Origin: Pseudooceanicola marinus
GTDB lineage: Bacteria; Pseudomonadota; Alphaproteobacteria; Rhodobacterales; Rhodobacteraceae
Direction: 5' to 3'
Assembly: GCF_020177265.1 (NCBI RefSeq)
Contig: NZ_JAIVMC010000004.1
Span: 1 to 64,000, forward strand
DNA: 64,000 bases
In this document: piece after piece, positions 1 through 7,622 of the stretch
Layout: each line of letters begins with the position of its first letter
Position numbering within the stretch: position 1 is the stretch's first letter
Translations under genes and position numbers: made by a program
Notes under the pieces: model-generated
The model's input: only the letters and a program-made list of their open reading frames with translations
Databases searched by the model: none
What the model was told of the DNA's origin: nothing

Positions 1-174
1 CCAGCCTACCCCAGACCCCGACCGAGCCGCACGCGATCGGGCAAAAGCCAGCGGCGCGCGCACGGACCCGCAGCCAGCACCGAGCCTCCGGCCCCCAGAA
101 CGCCGGGAGCTACCCGCGGTTGCCAGGGGAAAGGCCGCTCTGTACCACTGGTGCGGTTGATACGAGGGACAGCG

Positions 175-1047
175 ATGAGAACCGCCTGCGTTACCATGGT
201 GTGGAAGGATCACTTCTTCCTCGATCTCTGGGTCCGCTACTACGGCGCGCTTTTCGGGCGTGACGCGCTCTATGTCATCAGCCATGGAGGTGCGCCGGAG
301 GTGGCGGAGATCGCCAGCGGCTGCAATGTCATCGCCATTCCCCGCGATCCCCCGGACGAGCGGTTCGATGAGACCCGCTGGGACATGCTCTCCGACTGGG
401 CGTCGGGGCTCACTCGTTACTACGACCGCGTGATTGTCGGCGACGTCGACGAGCTGATCCTCTCCCTCAAGCCGGGCGAAAGCCTCGCCGCGCATCTGCA
501 GCAGGCAGACCTGGGCCCGGTCACCGCTCCCGCTGGCTACGAGATTGTCCCGGAAGACGAGACCCCTCTCGACTTGTCACGCCCCATTCTCGACCAGTGT
601 CCCCGCGGCCTTCTCAGTGCAACATATTCAAAGCCGTGCCTGCTGACCGCGCCGGCGCGGCTGTCGGCCGGTGGACATGGGTGCAAGGGACGCTTTGATT
701 TGCGCCCGCAGCTTGCGTTGCTGCATTTGCGGTTCCTTAACACGGAGGAGCAGTTGCAGCGACGCGAGGAGCGGCTGCGCATTGCGGAGGAGGCCACAGT
801 GGGCAGCGAGCGAACGAAGGGCAGCTTCCTGCGCGGCTGGCGCAAGGGAGAGGAGATCCGTCAGAAGATCGCCACGCGCTTCGCCGCGGCGGAGGATGTG
901 CCGTCCTCGCAGGCCGCAGATCGGGCGCGAGCCGTGCTGGAGGGCGCGCGCAAGACCAAGGGTCACACCCACCTGTTCAGCGTACCAGCTGTGCGGGCGC
1001 ATGATTTTCGTATTCTCCTAGACCCGTCGCTGCGCGATTTGTTCTGA
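175..1047 (+). CDS. glycosyltransferase family 2-like protein
   Basis: A 290-residue protein resembling the family 2 glycosyltransferases common in Rhodobacterales surface-polysaccharide loci. A GT-A-like start (RTACVTMVWKDHFFLDLWV) is followed by a D-V-D motif at residues 90-92, in the place where such enzymes bind the metal and sugar nucleotide. No signal peptide or membrane helix is seen, so it should be cytosolic. I chose the ATG at 175 because a GAGGGA ribosome site lies just upstream; an in-frame GTG at 151 has none. The sugar donor and acceptor cannot be told. It stands alone, and the 174 bases before it hold no gene I can support. Confidence 0.7.
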   Translation: MRTACVTMVWKDHFFLDLWVRYYGALFGRDALYVISHGGAPEVAEIASGCNVIAIPRDPPDERFDETRWDMLSDWASGLTRYYDRVIVGDVDELILSLKPGESLAAHLQQADLGPVTAPAGYEIVPEDETPLDLSRPILDQCPRGLLSATYSKPCLLTAPARLSAGGHGCKGRFDLRPQLALLHLRFLNTEEQLQRREERLRIAEEATVGSERTKGSFLRGWRKGEEIRQKIATRFAAAEDVPSSQAADRARAVLEGARKTKGHTHLFSVPAVRAHDFRILLDPSLRDLF

Positions 1048-1118
1048 GTTGGGCGGACAACGGATGACACCAACGGCGCCGTAGGCTAGGACCGGGGCAG
1101 GTAGAGGAGTGAAGTGGA

Positions 1119-1628
1119 ATGGACGGAGCACTAGCTGTCTTGTTTCTGGCCGCGGGCCTGACCGACATGGGGATAAGCCATTGCGGCACCACCGGCTGTC
1201 TGGCCGAGTCGCCGGCCGAGCAACGCCTGTCGTTCAGTGCGGGCAATGTCTGGTTCCAGGAAGACCAGATCTCGAACGAGATCTTCATGAAATATGATTT
1301 CGGGACCAGCTATGGCCCCTTCCAACCCAGCTTCGGCCTGTCGGTGACCGACGAGGGAGATGCCTGGGTCGGCCTGGGTGCGTCCTGGACGGCAGAGCTG
1401 GACCAGCTGTACCTGCAGCTTTCGCTGATGCCGGGCCTCTATGCGCAGGGCGACGGGCCCGATCTGGGTCATGTGGTAGAATTCCGGTCCGGCATCGAAG
1501 TGGGCTTCGAGGCGCGGAACGGCTGGCGCTATGGCCTGGTCTACGACCACCGGTCGAACGCCGAGATCTCGGGGACGAATCCCGGGATGGAAACCGTCCA
1601 GTTCCGGGTCAGTGTTCCGCTGCGCTAA
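1119..1628 (+). CDS. PagL-like lipid A 3-O-deacylase (acyloxyacyl hydrolase family)
   Basis: A 169-residue protein with a hydrophobic N terminus and alternating beta-strand pattern, as in small outer-membrane barrels. Near the C terminus the motif HRSN places His144 and Ser146, and Glu158 follows 14 residues after the histidine. That matches the His-Ser-Glu catalytic triad spacing of PagL (H, +2 S, +14 E). PagL enzymes remove the 3-linked acyl chain from lipid A in the outer membrane. The first 30 residues are a weak signal peptide ending near CLA; the exact cleavage site is uncertain. An AGAGGAG site at 1103-1109 supports the start. The gene converges with the MarR gene and is separated from it by a GC hairpin. 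Confidence 0.72.
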   Translation: MDGALAVLFLAAGLTDMGISHCGTTGCLAESPAEQRLSFSAGNVWFQEDQISNEIFMKYDFGTSYGPFQPSFGLSVTDEGDAWVGLGASWTAELDQLYLQLSLMPGLYAQGDGPDLGHVVEFRSGIEVGFEARNGWRYGLVYDHRSNAEISGTNPGMETVQFRVSVPLR

Positions 1629-1640
1629 TCGGGGCGCATC

Positions 1641-1664
1641 TGCGCAGCGGGGGCCCGCTGCGCA
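1641..1664. terminator. GC-rich hairpin between convergent genes
   Basis: Perfect 11-bp arms (TGCGCAGCGGG and its complement) with a 2-base loop lie between the PagL-like gene and the MarR gene. There is no T tract on either strand, so it may be a weak bidirectional terminator or simply a stable 3' end. Confidence 0.45.
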
Positions 1665-1676
1665 CGTCCGGCCGCC

Positions 1677-2156
1677 TCAGGAGGGACGACCCTTGAAATC
1701 GCCGGTATCCAGAACCGGCGAGGCATCCAGGTCCTCGGCATCCAGCATCGACGCCACGCGTTCCAGCGAGGCGACCAGCTGGGCCTGTTCCCAGTCCTTC
1801 AACGATTCGAACTTTCTCACGTAGCGCTGCTGAAGCGGGTCGGGGGCATTGGCCAGAGTCTCGCGTCCGCGCTCGGTCACGGCGATGTTCATCTGCCGGC
1901 GGTCCACCTCGGACCGTTCGCGCGTCAGCATCCCCTGCTTCTGCAGCTTGTCCAGCAGGGCCGTGATCGTGCCCTGGGTCACGCCCATCTGGACCGACAA
2001 CGCCTTCGGCGTGGTCAGGCCCTTCTCGGCCACCAGTTGCATCACGCGGAACTGTACGGGCGACAAACCCGCCGCCTGCGCCAATTCCTTGCCGAAAAGC
2101 TCTGTCGCGCGCAGGATCCTCCGCAGCGCGATCAGGCTGTCATCCGTCCGGTCCAT
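1677..2156 (-). CDS. MarR-family transcriptional regulator (EctR-like by position)
   Basis: A winged-helix MarR regulator, about 159 residues from the chosen start. The DNA-binding core is visible around LSVQMGVTQGTITALLDKLQ, followed by the wing RSEVDRRQMNIAVTERG. It is transcribed away from ectABC. In methylotrophs a MarR protein, EctR, represses the ectoine operon, so the same role is likely here but is inferred from position. The start is uncertain: ATG at 2156 gives the usual MarR length, while in-frame ATGs at 2231 and 2249 would add 25 or 31 poorly conserved residues. None has a strong ribosome site. The AT-rich region up to 2393 should hold both promoters. Confidence 0.78.
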   Translation of the reverse strand: MDRTDDSLIALRRILRATELFGKELAQAAGLSPVQFRVMQLVAEKGLTTPKALSVQMGVTQGTITALLDKLQKQGMLTRERSEVDRRQMNIAVTERGRETLANAPDPLQQRYVRKFESLKDWEQAQLVASLERVASMLDAEDLDASPVLDTGDFKGRPS

Positions 2157-2335
2157 ACCCGTCAGCCCCAATCTTGCAGTCCTCGAAGGATCGCATCCTG
2201 AGCCGGCGAAGGCAATTCTTTGCTTATCCATATCAATCCGCTTTCGCATGCTTTACGATATTCTTTGTCTCAACCCGGAAATCAAGGTACAGGTCCCTAT
2301 AAATAAGGGTTCTTAGCAAAAAATACTTTGAGTGG

Positions 2336-2363
2336 TTGAAATATCTCTCAGCATCACTATTTT
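2336..2363 (+). promoter_or_regulatory. candidate sigma-70 promoter of ectABC
   Basis: TTGAAA (2336-2341) and TATTTT (2358-2363) are separated by 16 bases in an unusually AT-rich stretch directly before ectA. Transcription would start about 25 bases ahead of the ectA ATG. A short inverted repeat CCCT-7 nt-AGGG lies upstream at about 2295-2309 and could be an operator. Only the match to consensus supports this. Confidence 0.45.
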
Positions 2364-2393
2364 GTTCATCGAAGCAAAAAGAGTGCGAGACAC

Positions 2394-2933
2394 ATGCTTG
2401 ACGGAACTGGAACACTTCGACCGACGAACCTGACCCTGCGGAAGCCCACCTCCGAGGATGGCTCCGACATTTGGGAGCTCGTGCGCGCGTGCAAACCGCT
2501 CGACGAGAACTCGATGTACTGCAACCTGGTGCAATGCGATCACTTCGCGGACACCTGCGTGCTGGCCGAGGAGGCAGAGAAGGGCGTGATCGGCTGGATC
2601 TCGGGCCATATGGTCCCGACCGAGCCGGGGACGCTGTTCGTCTGGCAGGTGGCTGTTTCCGCGAAAGCGCGTGGCATGGGCCTGGGCGGCAAGATGCTGT
2701 CCCATCTCGTGAATCGCGAAGAGCTTGGCGTGAAGCGGATCAAGACGACGATCACCGAGGACAACGACGCCTCCTGGGCGCTGTTCCGCCGTTTCACCGA
2801 ACGCATGGGTGGCAGCCTGACGGATGTGCCCCATTATACTGAGGATGACCACTTCAACGGTCATCACGACACCGAGCACATGGTCACGATCGACCTGCGT
2901 TCCGACGAGGGCGAGGCGGCTAAAGCCGCCTGA
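2394..2933 (+). CDS. ectA: L-2,4-diaminobutyrate N-gamma-acetyltransferase
   Basis: Second enzyme of ectoine synthesis. It transfers acetyl from acetyl-CoA to the gamma-amino group of diaminobutyrate in the cytosol. The 179-residue GNAT protein has the typical EctA segment LRKPTSEDG near the start, DENSMYCNLVQCDHFADT around residues 37-54, and the acetyl-CoA loop RGMGLG at 93-98. It is first in the operon and is followed by ectB after 54 bases. Expression is expected to rise with salinity through the upstream promoter. The ribosome site is weak (AAGAG some 15 bases upstream). Confidence 0.97.
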   Translation: MLDGTGTLRPTNLTLRKPTSEDGSDIWELVRACKPLDENSMYCNLVQCDHFADTCVLAEEAEKGVIGWISGHMVPTEPGTLFVWQVAVSAKARGMGLGGKMLSHLVNREELGVKRIKTTITEDNDASWALFRRFTERMGGSLTDVPHYTEDDHFNGHHDTEHMVTIDLRSDEGEAAKAA

Positions 2934-2987
2934 GCCCCGCGCGCTCGACTCTACTCCCCCCAAATCGAACCCCCAGAGGTACCCCCC

Positions 2988-4274
2988 ATGACGACTGTTA
3001 CGACAGCCGACAAAGAGATTTTTGCACGACGTGAGTCCGAGGCGCGCAGCTACTGCCGCAGCTTCGACACCGTCTTCACCAAGGCCAGCGGGTCGATCAT
3101 GACCGACGCGGAAGGGCACGAGTACATCGACTTCCTCGCCGGCTGCTCCTCGCTGAACTACGGGCACAATGACCCGGACATGAAGCAGGCGCTGATCGAG
3201 CACATCAGCAATGATGGCATCGCGCATGGCCTAGACATGTACACCGAGACCAAGTCGGCCTTCCTGCAAAGCTTCGAGGAAAACATCCTGAAGCCGCGCG
3301 GCATGGACCACAAGGTGATGATGGTGGGCCCCACGGGCACCAACGCCGTCGAGGCGGCGATGAAGCTGGCCCGCAAGGTCACTGGCCGCACCAACATCAT
3401 TTCCTTCACAAACGGCTTCCACGGCATGACCCTGGGCGCCCTGGCCGCGACCGGCAACGAAGGCAAGCGTGGCGGTGCCGGCATGGACCTGCACGGCGTG
3501 ACCCGCATGCCCTACGAAGGCGCCTTTGGCGATGATGTCGACACCCTGTCGATCATCGAGCAGATGCTGGACAACCCCAGCTCGGGCATCGACGCCCCCG
3601 CGGCCTTCATCCTGGAGCCCGTGCAGGGCGAAGGTGGCCTGAACGCCGCTTCCAAGGAATGGATCGAAGGCATCGGCCGCCTGGCGAAGAAGCACGGCGC
3701 GCTGCTGATCCTCGACGACATTCAGGCCGGCATCGGCCGCACCGGCACCTTCTTCTCCTTCGAGGAGATGGACGTGGAGCCGGACCTGGTGCCGATGGCC
3801 AAGTCGCTGTCGGGCATGGGTCTGCCCTTCGCCGCGCTGCTGGTGCGCCCGCAGCACGACGTCTGGAAGCCCGCCGAACACAACGGCACCTTCCGCGGCA
3901 ACACCCATGCCTTCGTGACCGCCCGCGTGGCGATCGAGAAGTTCTGGGCCGACGATGCCTTCCAGAAGGAAATCGAGACCAAGGCCGCCATCCTGTCCGA
4001 AGCCATGCACGAAATGGCGAAGGAAATTCCCGGTGCCAAGATCAAGGGTCGTGGCATGATGATGGGTGTCGACGTCGGATCGGGCGATCTGGCCGGCGAC
4101 ATCTGTGCCGAAGCCTTCCGCAACGGCCTGATCATCGAGACCTCGGGCGCCCATGACGAAGTCGTCAAGGTGCTGGCGCCCCTGACCACGCCGGTGGAAA
4201 CCTTCCGCAAGGGTCTGAAGATCCTGCTGGAAGCGGCCGCCAAACAGAACCAGATGCAAATCGCAGCGGAGTAA
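2988..4274 (+). CDS. ectB: diaminobutyrate--2-oxoglutarate transaminase
   Basis: First committed step of ectoine synthesis: amination of aspartate-4-semialdehyde to 2,4-diaminobutyrate with glutamate as donor. It is a 428-residue class III PLP aminotransferase. The cofactor lysine is Lys272 in VPMAKSLSGMGLP, and the PLP-ring aspartate lies in ILDDIQAGIGRTG (243-244). The length fits the family. It sits between ectA and ectC, with only 5 bases before ectC, so the three should be co-transcribed. An AGAGG-type site precedes the ATG. Confidence 0.97.
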   Translation: MTTVTTADKEIFARRESEARSYCRSFDTVFTKASGSIMTDAEGHEYIDFLAGCSSLNYGHNDPDMKQALIEHISNDGIAHGLDMYTETKSAFLQSFEENILKPRGMDHKVMMVGPTGTNAVEAAMKLARKVTGRTNIISFTNGFHGMTLGALAATGNEGKRGGAGMDLHGVTRMPYEGAFGDDVDTLSIIEQMLDNPSSGIDAPAAFILEPVQGEGGLNAASKEWIEGIGRLAKKHGALLILDDIQAGIGRTGTFFSFEEMDVEPDLVPMAKSLSGMGLPFAALLVRPQHDVWKPAEHNGTFRGNTHAFVTARVAIEKFWADDAFQKEIETKAAILSEAMHEMAKEIPGAKIKGRGMMMGVDVGSGDLAGDICAEAFRNGLIIETSGAHDEVVKVLAPLTTPVETFRKGLKILLEAAAKQNQMQIAAE

Positions 4275-4279
4275 CCCCC

Positions 4280-4672
4280 ATGATTGTTCGCGACTTCAAC
4301 AAGATCACCAAGGACGAAAAAGACCGCGTCGTGTCGGACGCCAACTGGACCTCGGTCCGGATGCTGCTGGCCGACGACGGCATGGGCTTCTCGTTCCACA
4401 TCACCTTCCTGGACGCCGGTTCGGAGCATACGTTCCACTACAAGAACCACTTCGAAAGCGTCTACTGCATGAAGGGCAAGGGCCGGATCACCGACCTGGC
4501 CACCGGCGAGACCCACGAGATCGTGCCGGGCGTGATGTACGCGCTGAACGAGCATGACAAGCACACGCTGGTCGCCGACGAAGAGCTGGTCATGGCCTGC
4601 TGCTTCAACCCGCCGGTCACCGGCAACGAGGTGCACCGCGAAGACGGCTCCTACGCGCTGGAAGACGCATAA
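4280..4672 (+). CDS. ectC: L-ectoine synthase
   Basis: Closes N-gamma-acetyldiaminobutyrate to the compatible solute ectoine, releasing water. The 130-residue single-domain cupin begins MIVRDFNKITKDEKDRVVSD and contains the EctC core with HYKNHFESVYCMKGKGRITD and the later segment around ALNEHDKHTL, matching the family's usual length. No ectD hydroxylase follows, so from this locus ectoine rather than 5-hydroxyectoine is the expected product. A strong hairpin with a T run follows immediately. Confidence 0.97.
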   Translation: MIVRDFNKITKDEKDRVVSDANWTSVRMLLADDGMGFSFHITFLDAGSEHTFHYKNHFESVYCMKGKGRITDLATGETHEIVPGVMYALNEHDKHTLVADEELVMACCFNPPVTGNEVHREDGSYALEDA

Positions 4673-4677
4673 GGCGC

Positions 4678-4708
4678 GGGCCGGGGCATGCGGCCCCGGC
4701 CCCCTTTT
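4678..4708 (+). terminator. intrinsic terminator or attenuator between ectC and the aspartokinase gene
   Basis: Arms GGGCCGGGGC (4678-4687) and GCCCCGGCCC (4693-4702) pair perfectly over 10 bp with a 5-base loop and run into CCTTTTCTT. This is a textbook Rho-independent terminator inside the ectABC-ask cluster. It should lower transcription of the kinase gene relative to ectABC. Confidence 0.8.
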
Positions 4709-4761
4709 CTTCCCCCCCAAACAAGGAGCTCGGCCAGAGACAAGGGCCGGGAGACCCCCAA

Positions 4762-6243
4762 GTGACTATTGCAAATCATACTGTTGAGAAGATCGGCGGC
4801 ACCTCCATGTCGAAGGTGCACGAGCTGCGTGACAGCCTGCTGATCGGTAACACTGAGAACCCCTATGGTCGGGTCTTCGTCGTCTCGGCCTTCGGTGGCA
4901 TCACCAACCTGCTGCTGGAGCACAAGAAGTCGGGCCAGCCCGGCGTCTATGCGCTGTTCTCCAACGACGACAACGCGCACGGCTGGCTGGATGCCCTGAG
5001 CGACGTGGCCGGCGCCATGCGCGAGGCGCACGGTGCCGTGCTGGACCATCCCGCCGACATCCATGCCGCCGACGAGTTCGTCCGCGAGCGGATCGAGGGC
5101 GCGCGCTCGTGCCTCTTCGACCTGCAGCGCCTGTGCTCCTACGGGCACTTCCGGCTGTCGGACCACATGATGGACATCCGCGAACTGCTGTCGGGCCTGG
5201 GTGAAAGCCACTCGGCCTTCGTCACCGTGCTGATGCTGCAGCGCGCCGGCGTGAACGCACGCCTGGTGGACCTCAGCGGCTGGCGCGACGAAAGCGAGCT
5301 GACGCTGGAACAGCGTATCAAGGCGGGCTTCGACCAGGTCGATTTCGAGACCGAGCTGCCCATCGTCACCGGCTATGCCCAGTGCACCGAGGGCCTGATG
5401 CGCGAGTTCGACCGTGGCTATTCCGAGGTGACCTTTGCCAATATCGCCGCCATCACCGGCGCGCGCGAGGCGATCATCCACAAGGAATTCCACCTGTCCT
5501 CGGCCGACCCGAACCTGGTTGGCGCCGAGAACGTGCGCAAGCTGGGCCATACCAACTACGACGTGGCCGACCAGCTGTCGAACCTCGGGATGGAGGCGAT
5601 CCACCCCAAGGCGGCGAAGATCCTGCGCAAGGCCGGCATCTCGCTGCGCGTGGCCAATGCGTTTGAACCGCAGGATCCGGGCACGCTGATCGACGAGGCC
5701 GAGGCCGAAGCCGCGACCGTCGACATCGTCACCGGCCTGGGCGTCGTGGCGCTGGAGGTGTTCGAACAGGACATGGTCGGCGTGAAGGGCTATGACCAGA
5801 AGATCCTGGAGGTGCTGGCGCGCCACAAGGTGCGCATCGTGTCCAAGGCGTCCAACGCCAACACGATCACCCATTACCTGGATGCGCCACTGAAGACGAT
5901 CCGCCGGGTCGAACGCGACCTGCTGGAAGCCTTCCCGAACGCCAGCGTGAAGATCAACCGCCTGGGCCTTGTGTCGGCCATCGGCCGGTCGCTGGAAGGG
6001 CTGGACGTGACCGAGCGCGGCCTGACCGCGCTGCGCGCGGGCGAGGTGAAATGCCTCGCCGTGCAACATCTGCCGGGCAGCGTCGACGTGCAGTTCCTGG
6101 TTTCGCAAGAGGCCGAGGACCGCGCGATCAAGCTGCTGCATGACGCCTTCGTCTCCCCCGCCTCTGCGGGCGGCGAGGCGCACAGCGAAAAGGCGGCAGA
6201 ATCGAAGAAGAAGGAAACGGCGCGGGCCCTGCAAGCGGCCTGA
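4762..6243 (+). CDS. ask: ectoine-cluster aspartokinase (Ask_Ect)
   Basis: Phosphorylates aspartate to feed aspartate-semialdehyde into ectoine synthesis. The 493-residue protein starts at GTG 4762 with the nucleotide-binding motif KIGGTSMS (residues 10-17) and ends with ACT-like regulatory segments (for example VALEVFEQDMVGVKGYDQ). It fits the Ask_Ect group, which is encoded next to ectABC in many marine proteobacteria and is thought to escape normal feedback by lysine and threonine. A GGGAGA sequence lies about 10 bases before the start. The C-terminal 25 residues are Lys/Glu/Ala-rich and look like a disordered tail. Confidence 0.93.
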   Translation: MTIANHTVEKIGGTSMSKVHELRDSLLIGNTENPYGRVFVVSAFGGITNLLLEHKKSGQPGVYALFSNDDNAHGWLDALSDVAGAMREAHGAVLDHPADIHAADEFVRERIEGARSCLFDLQRLCSYGHFRLSDHMMDIRELLSGLGESHSAFVTVLMLQRAGVNARLVDLSGWRDESELTLEQRIKAGFDQVDFETELPIVTGYAQCTEGLMREFDRGYSEVTFANIAAITGAREAIIHKEFHLSSADPNLVGAENVRKLGHTNYDVADQLSNLGMEAIHPKAAKILRKAGISLRVANAFEPQDPGTLIDEAEAEAATVDIVTGLGVVALEVFEQDMVGVKGYDQKILEVLARHKVRIVSKASNANTITHYLDAPLKTIRRVERDLLEAFPNASVKINRLGLVSAIGRSLEGLDVTERGLTALRAGEVKCLAVQHLPGSVDVQFLVSQEAEDRAIKLLHDAFVSPASAGGEAHSEKAAESKKKETARALQAA

Positions 6244-6305
6244 GCCACCCCATAGCCCGGGCCGGCGCTTTCCAGTTCCGCGCTGCCCGGGCCCCCGTTG
6301 GGGGA

Positions 6306-6344
6306 GAAGCCGTCCGTGGGTCCGCCTGCGGGCGGCTTCATTTT
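6306..6344 (+). terminator. terminator at the end of the ectoine cluster
   Basis: Outer arms GAAGCCG (6306-6312) and CGGCTTC (6333-6339) enclose an inner CCGCC/GGCGG stem and are followed by ATTTT. It lies between the convergent aspartokinase and znuA genes. Confidence 0.65.
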
Positions 6345-6384
6345 GTGCGCCCGCCCCCGATGCGGGGGCGCGGCGGCCTAGGTG

Positions 6385-7524
6385 TCAGCCCTTGCAGGCG
6401 AGGAAGCTGGCGGCCATGCCGTCCAGCAGCTGCGGGTAGAGGTCGGCGCCCGGGGTCAGCTCGGTGCCCAGCGGGTCGATCTCCACCAGGTGGCCATCGC
6501 TTTCCTCGAAGATGCTGCTGGCCAGGCCGTCGCCGAACTGCGGTTCGGTGAACAGGCAGTCGACGCCCGCCTCGGTCACCTTGTCGCGCAGCTCTGCCAC
6601 GCGGGCGGCGCCGGGGGCGGTGGCGTCGCTGTCCGACACGGCCCCGGAGGAGGTCAGATCGAACCGGTTCTCAAAGTACTGGTAGGCGTCGTGGTAGACG
6701 AGGAAGCGGATCGGCGCGATGGCCTCCAGATCGGCGGCGATGCGGGCGCTCTGCTCCGCCAGGGCCGCGCGGGCCGCATCGGCATTGGCGCGGTAGGTCG
6801 CCGCGTTCTCCGGGTCGGCCTCTACCAGAGCCTCGGCGATGCCCGACAGCCAGATGCGCGCGTTTTCCGGGTCGAGCCAGCCGTGCGGGTCCAGGCCGTC
6901 GTGTACATGGCCTTCATGGCCCGCTTCGGCGGCATGGTCGTGATCATCGTGGCCGTGGTCATCGTCATGGGCATGGTCGTCGTGCCCATGCTCATCTTGG
7001 GCATGATCGTCGCCGTGATCGTGATCCTCATGGTCGTCGTGGTCATGCCCGTGATCGTCATGCCCGTGATCGTCGTGCCCATGATCGTCGTGATCGTGCT
7101 CATCATGGCCATGATCCTCATCCTCATGATGGTCATGGCCTGCGTCCCCGTGCGCCGCGTGCAGGTCGGCGCCTTCGCGGAATTCCAGGTGAATCACCTC
7201 CGGCAGCTCCATCAGTTCGACCACATGGCCGTGGTCGGGCAGGGTGCTCAGCGGGCGTTCCAGCCAGGGGGTCAGGGCCTCGCCCACCCAGAACACCAGG
7301 TCGGCGTCCTGCAGGGCGCGCGCCGAGGAGGGGCGCATGGCGTAGCCGTGCGGCGAGGCGCCCGGCGGCAGGATCAGATCGGCCTCGCCCAGATCGCCCA
7401 TGACCATCGACACCAGCGAATGCACCGGGGCGATGTCGGTCACCACCTGCGGCGTCTCGGCCGCGGCCAGCCCGGTGCCGGCGATCAGTGCCGCCAGGGA
7501 CACGTTCAGCGTCTTGAGTTTCAT
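6385..7524 (-). CDS. znuA: zinc ABC transporter substrate-binding protein
   Basis: Periplasmic zinc-binding component of ZnuABC. A signal peptide ends near residue 22 (GLAAAE). The three expected zinc histidines are His59 (SPHGY), His214 (DPHGWLDP) and His278 (LVYHDAY). Between them, residues about 122-208 form an extreme Asp/His loop with over 30 histidines, the flexible zinc-trapping loop of ZnuA proteins, here very long; the whole protein is 379 residues against about 310 for E. coli ZnuA. The encoding DNA is a low-complexity tandem repeat. An AAGGCAGG ribosome site precedes the ATG. It diverges from zur across a shared promoter with Zur-type boxes. Confidence 0.96.
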   Translation of the reverse strand: MKLKTLNVSLAALIAGTGLAAAETPQVVTDIAPVHSLVSMVMGDLGEADLILPPGASPHGYAMRPSSARALQDADLVFWVGEALTPWLERPLSTLPDHGHVVELMELPEVIHLEFREGADLHAAHGDAGHDHHEDEDHGHDEHDHDDHGHDDHGHDDHGHDHDDHEDHDHGDDHAQDEHGHDDHAHDDDHGHDDHDHAAEAGHEGHVHDGLDPHGWLDPENARIWLSGIAEALVEADPENAATYRANADAARAALAEQSARIAADLEAIAPIRFLVYHDAYQYFENRFDLTSSGAVSDSDATAPGAARVAELRDKVTEAGVDCLFTEPQFGDGLASSIFEESDGHLVEIDPLGTELTPGADLYPQLLDGMAASFLACKG

Positions 7525-7543
7525 GTTTGCCTGCCTTGAGTGT

Positions 7544-7556
7544 GTGATAGTATAAC
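7544..7556. promoter_or_regulatory. Zur-type box 1 (znuA proximal)
   Basis: GTGATAGTATAAC is a near-perfect 13-bp palindrome of the form GTnATAnTATnAC, which resembles alphaproteobacterial Zur sites. It lies 20 bases upstream of the znuA start, where bound Zur would block znuA transcription. Confidence 0.75.
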
Positions 7557-7566
7557 GTACCGCATC

Positions 7567-7595
7567 TTGATAGCGAAGATACTATAACATATCAA
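7567..7595. promoter_or_regulatory. symmetric znuA/zur promoter with Zur-type box 2 in the spacer
   Basis: TTGATA (7567-7572) and TATCAA (7590-7595) are 17 bases apart. Because the two hexamers are complements, the same sequence reads as -35 and -10 on both strands, toward zur and toward znuA. The spacer holds the second Zur-like box at 7576-7588 (AAGATACTATAAC), so one bound repressor could silence both directions. That it works both ways is inferred. Confidence 0.6.
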
Positions 7596-7622
7596 GAGGA
7601 GGAGTGAGCACAGGAGGCTGTC

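Noticed and set aside
6-197. 63-codon minus-strand frame at the window start
   Set aside because: There is no ribosome site or recognisable sequence, and it overlaps the glycosyltransferase start.
4651-6234. 527-codon minus-strand frame
   Set aside because: It lies opposite the aspartokinase gene and is a high-GC shadow without domain sequence.
7010-7100. Tandem repeats that could suggest a CRISPR-like array
   Set aside because: The repeats are in-frame His/Asp codons of znuA with no spacers.
6382-7539. Plus-strand frame with a long Val/Ile/Met-rich hydrophobic run
   Set aside because: It is the antisense of the znuA Asp/His repeat; GAT/CAT codons read backwards give ATG/ATC/GTG. znuA is certain.
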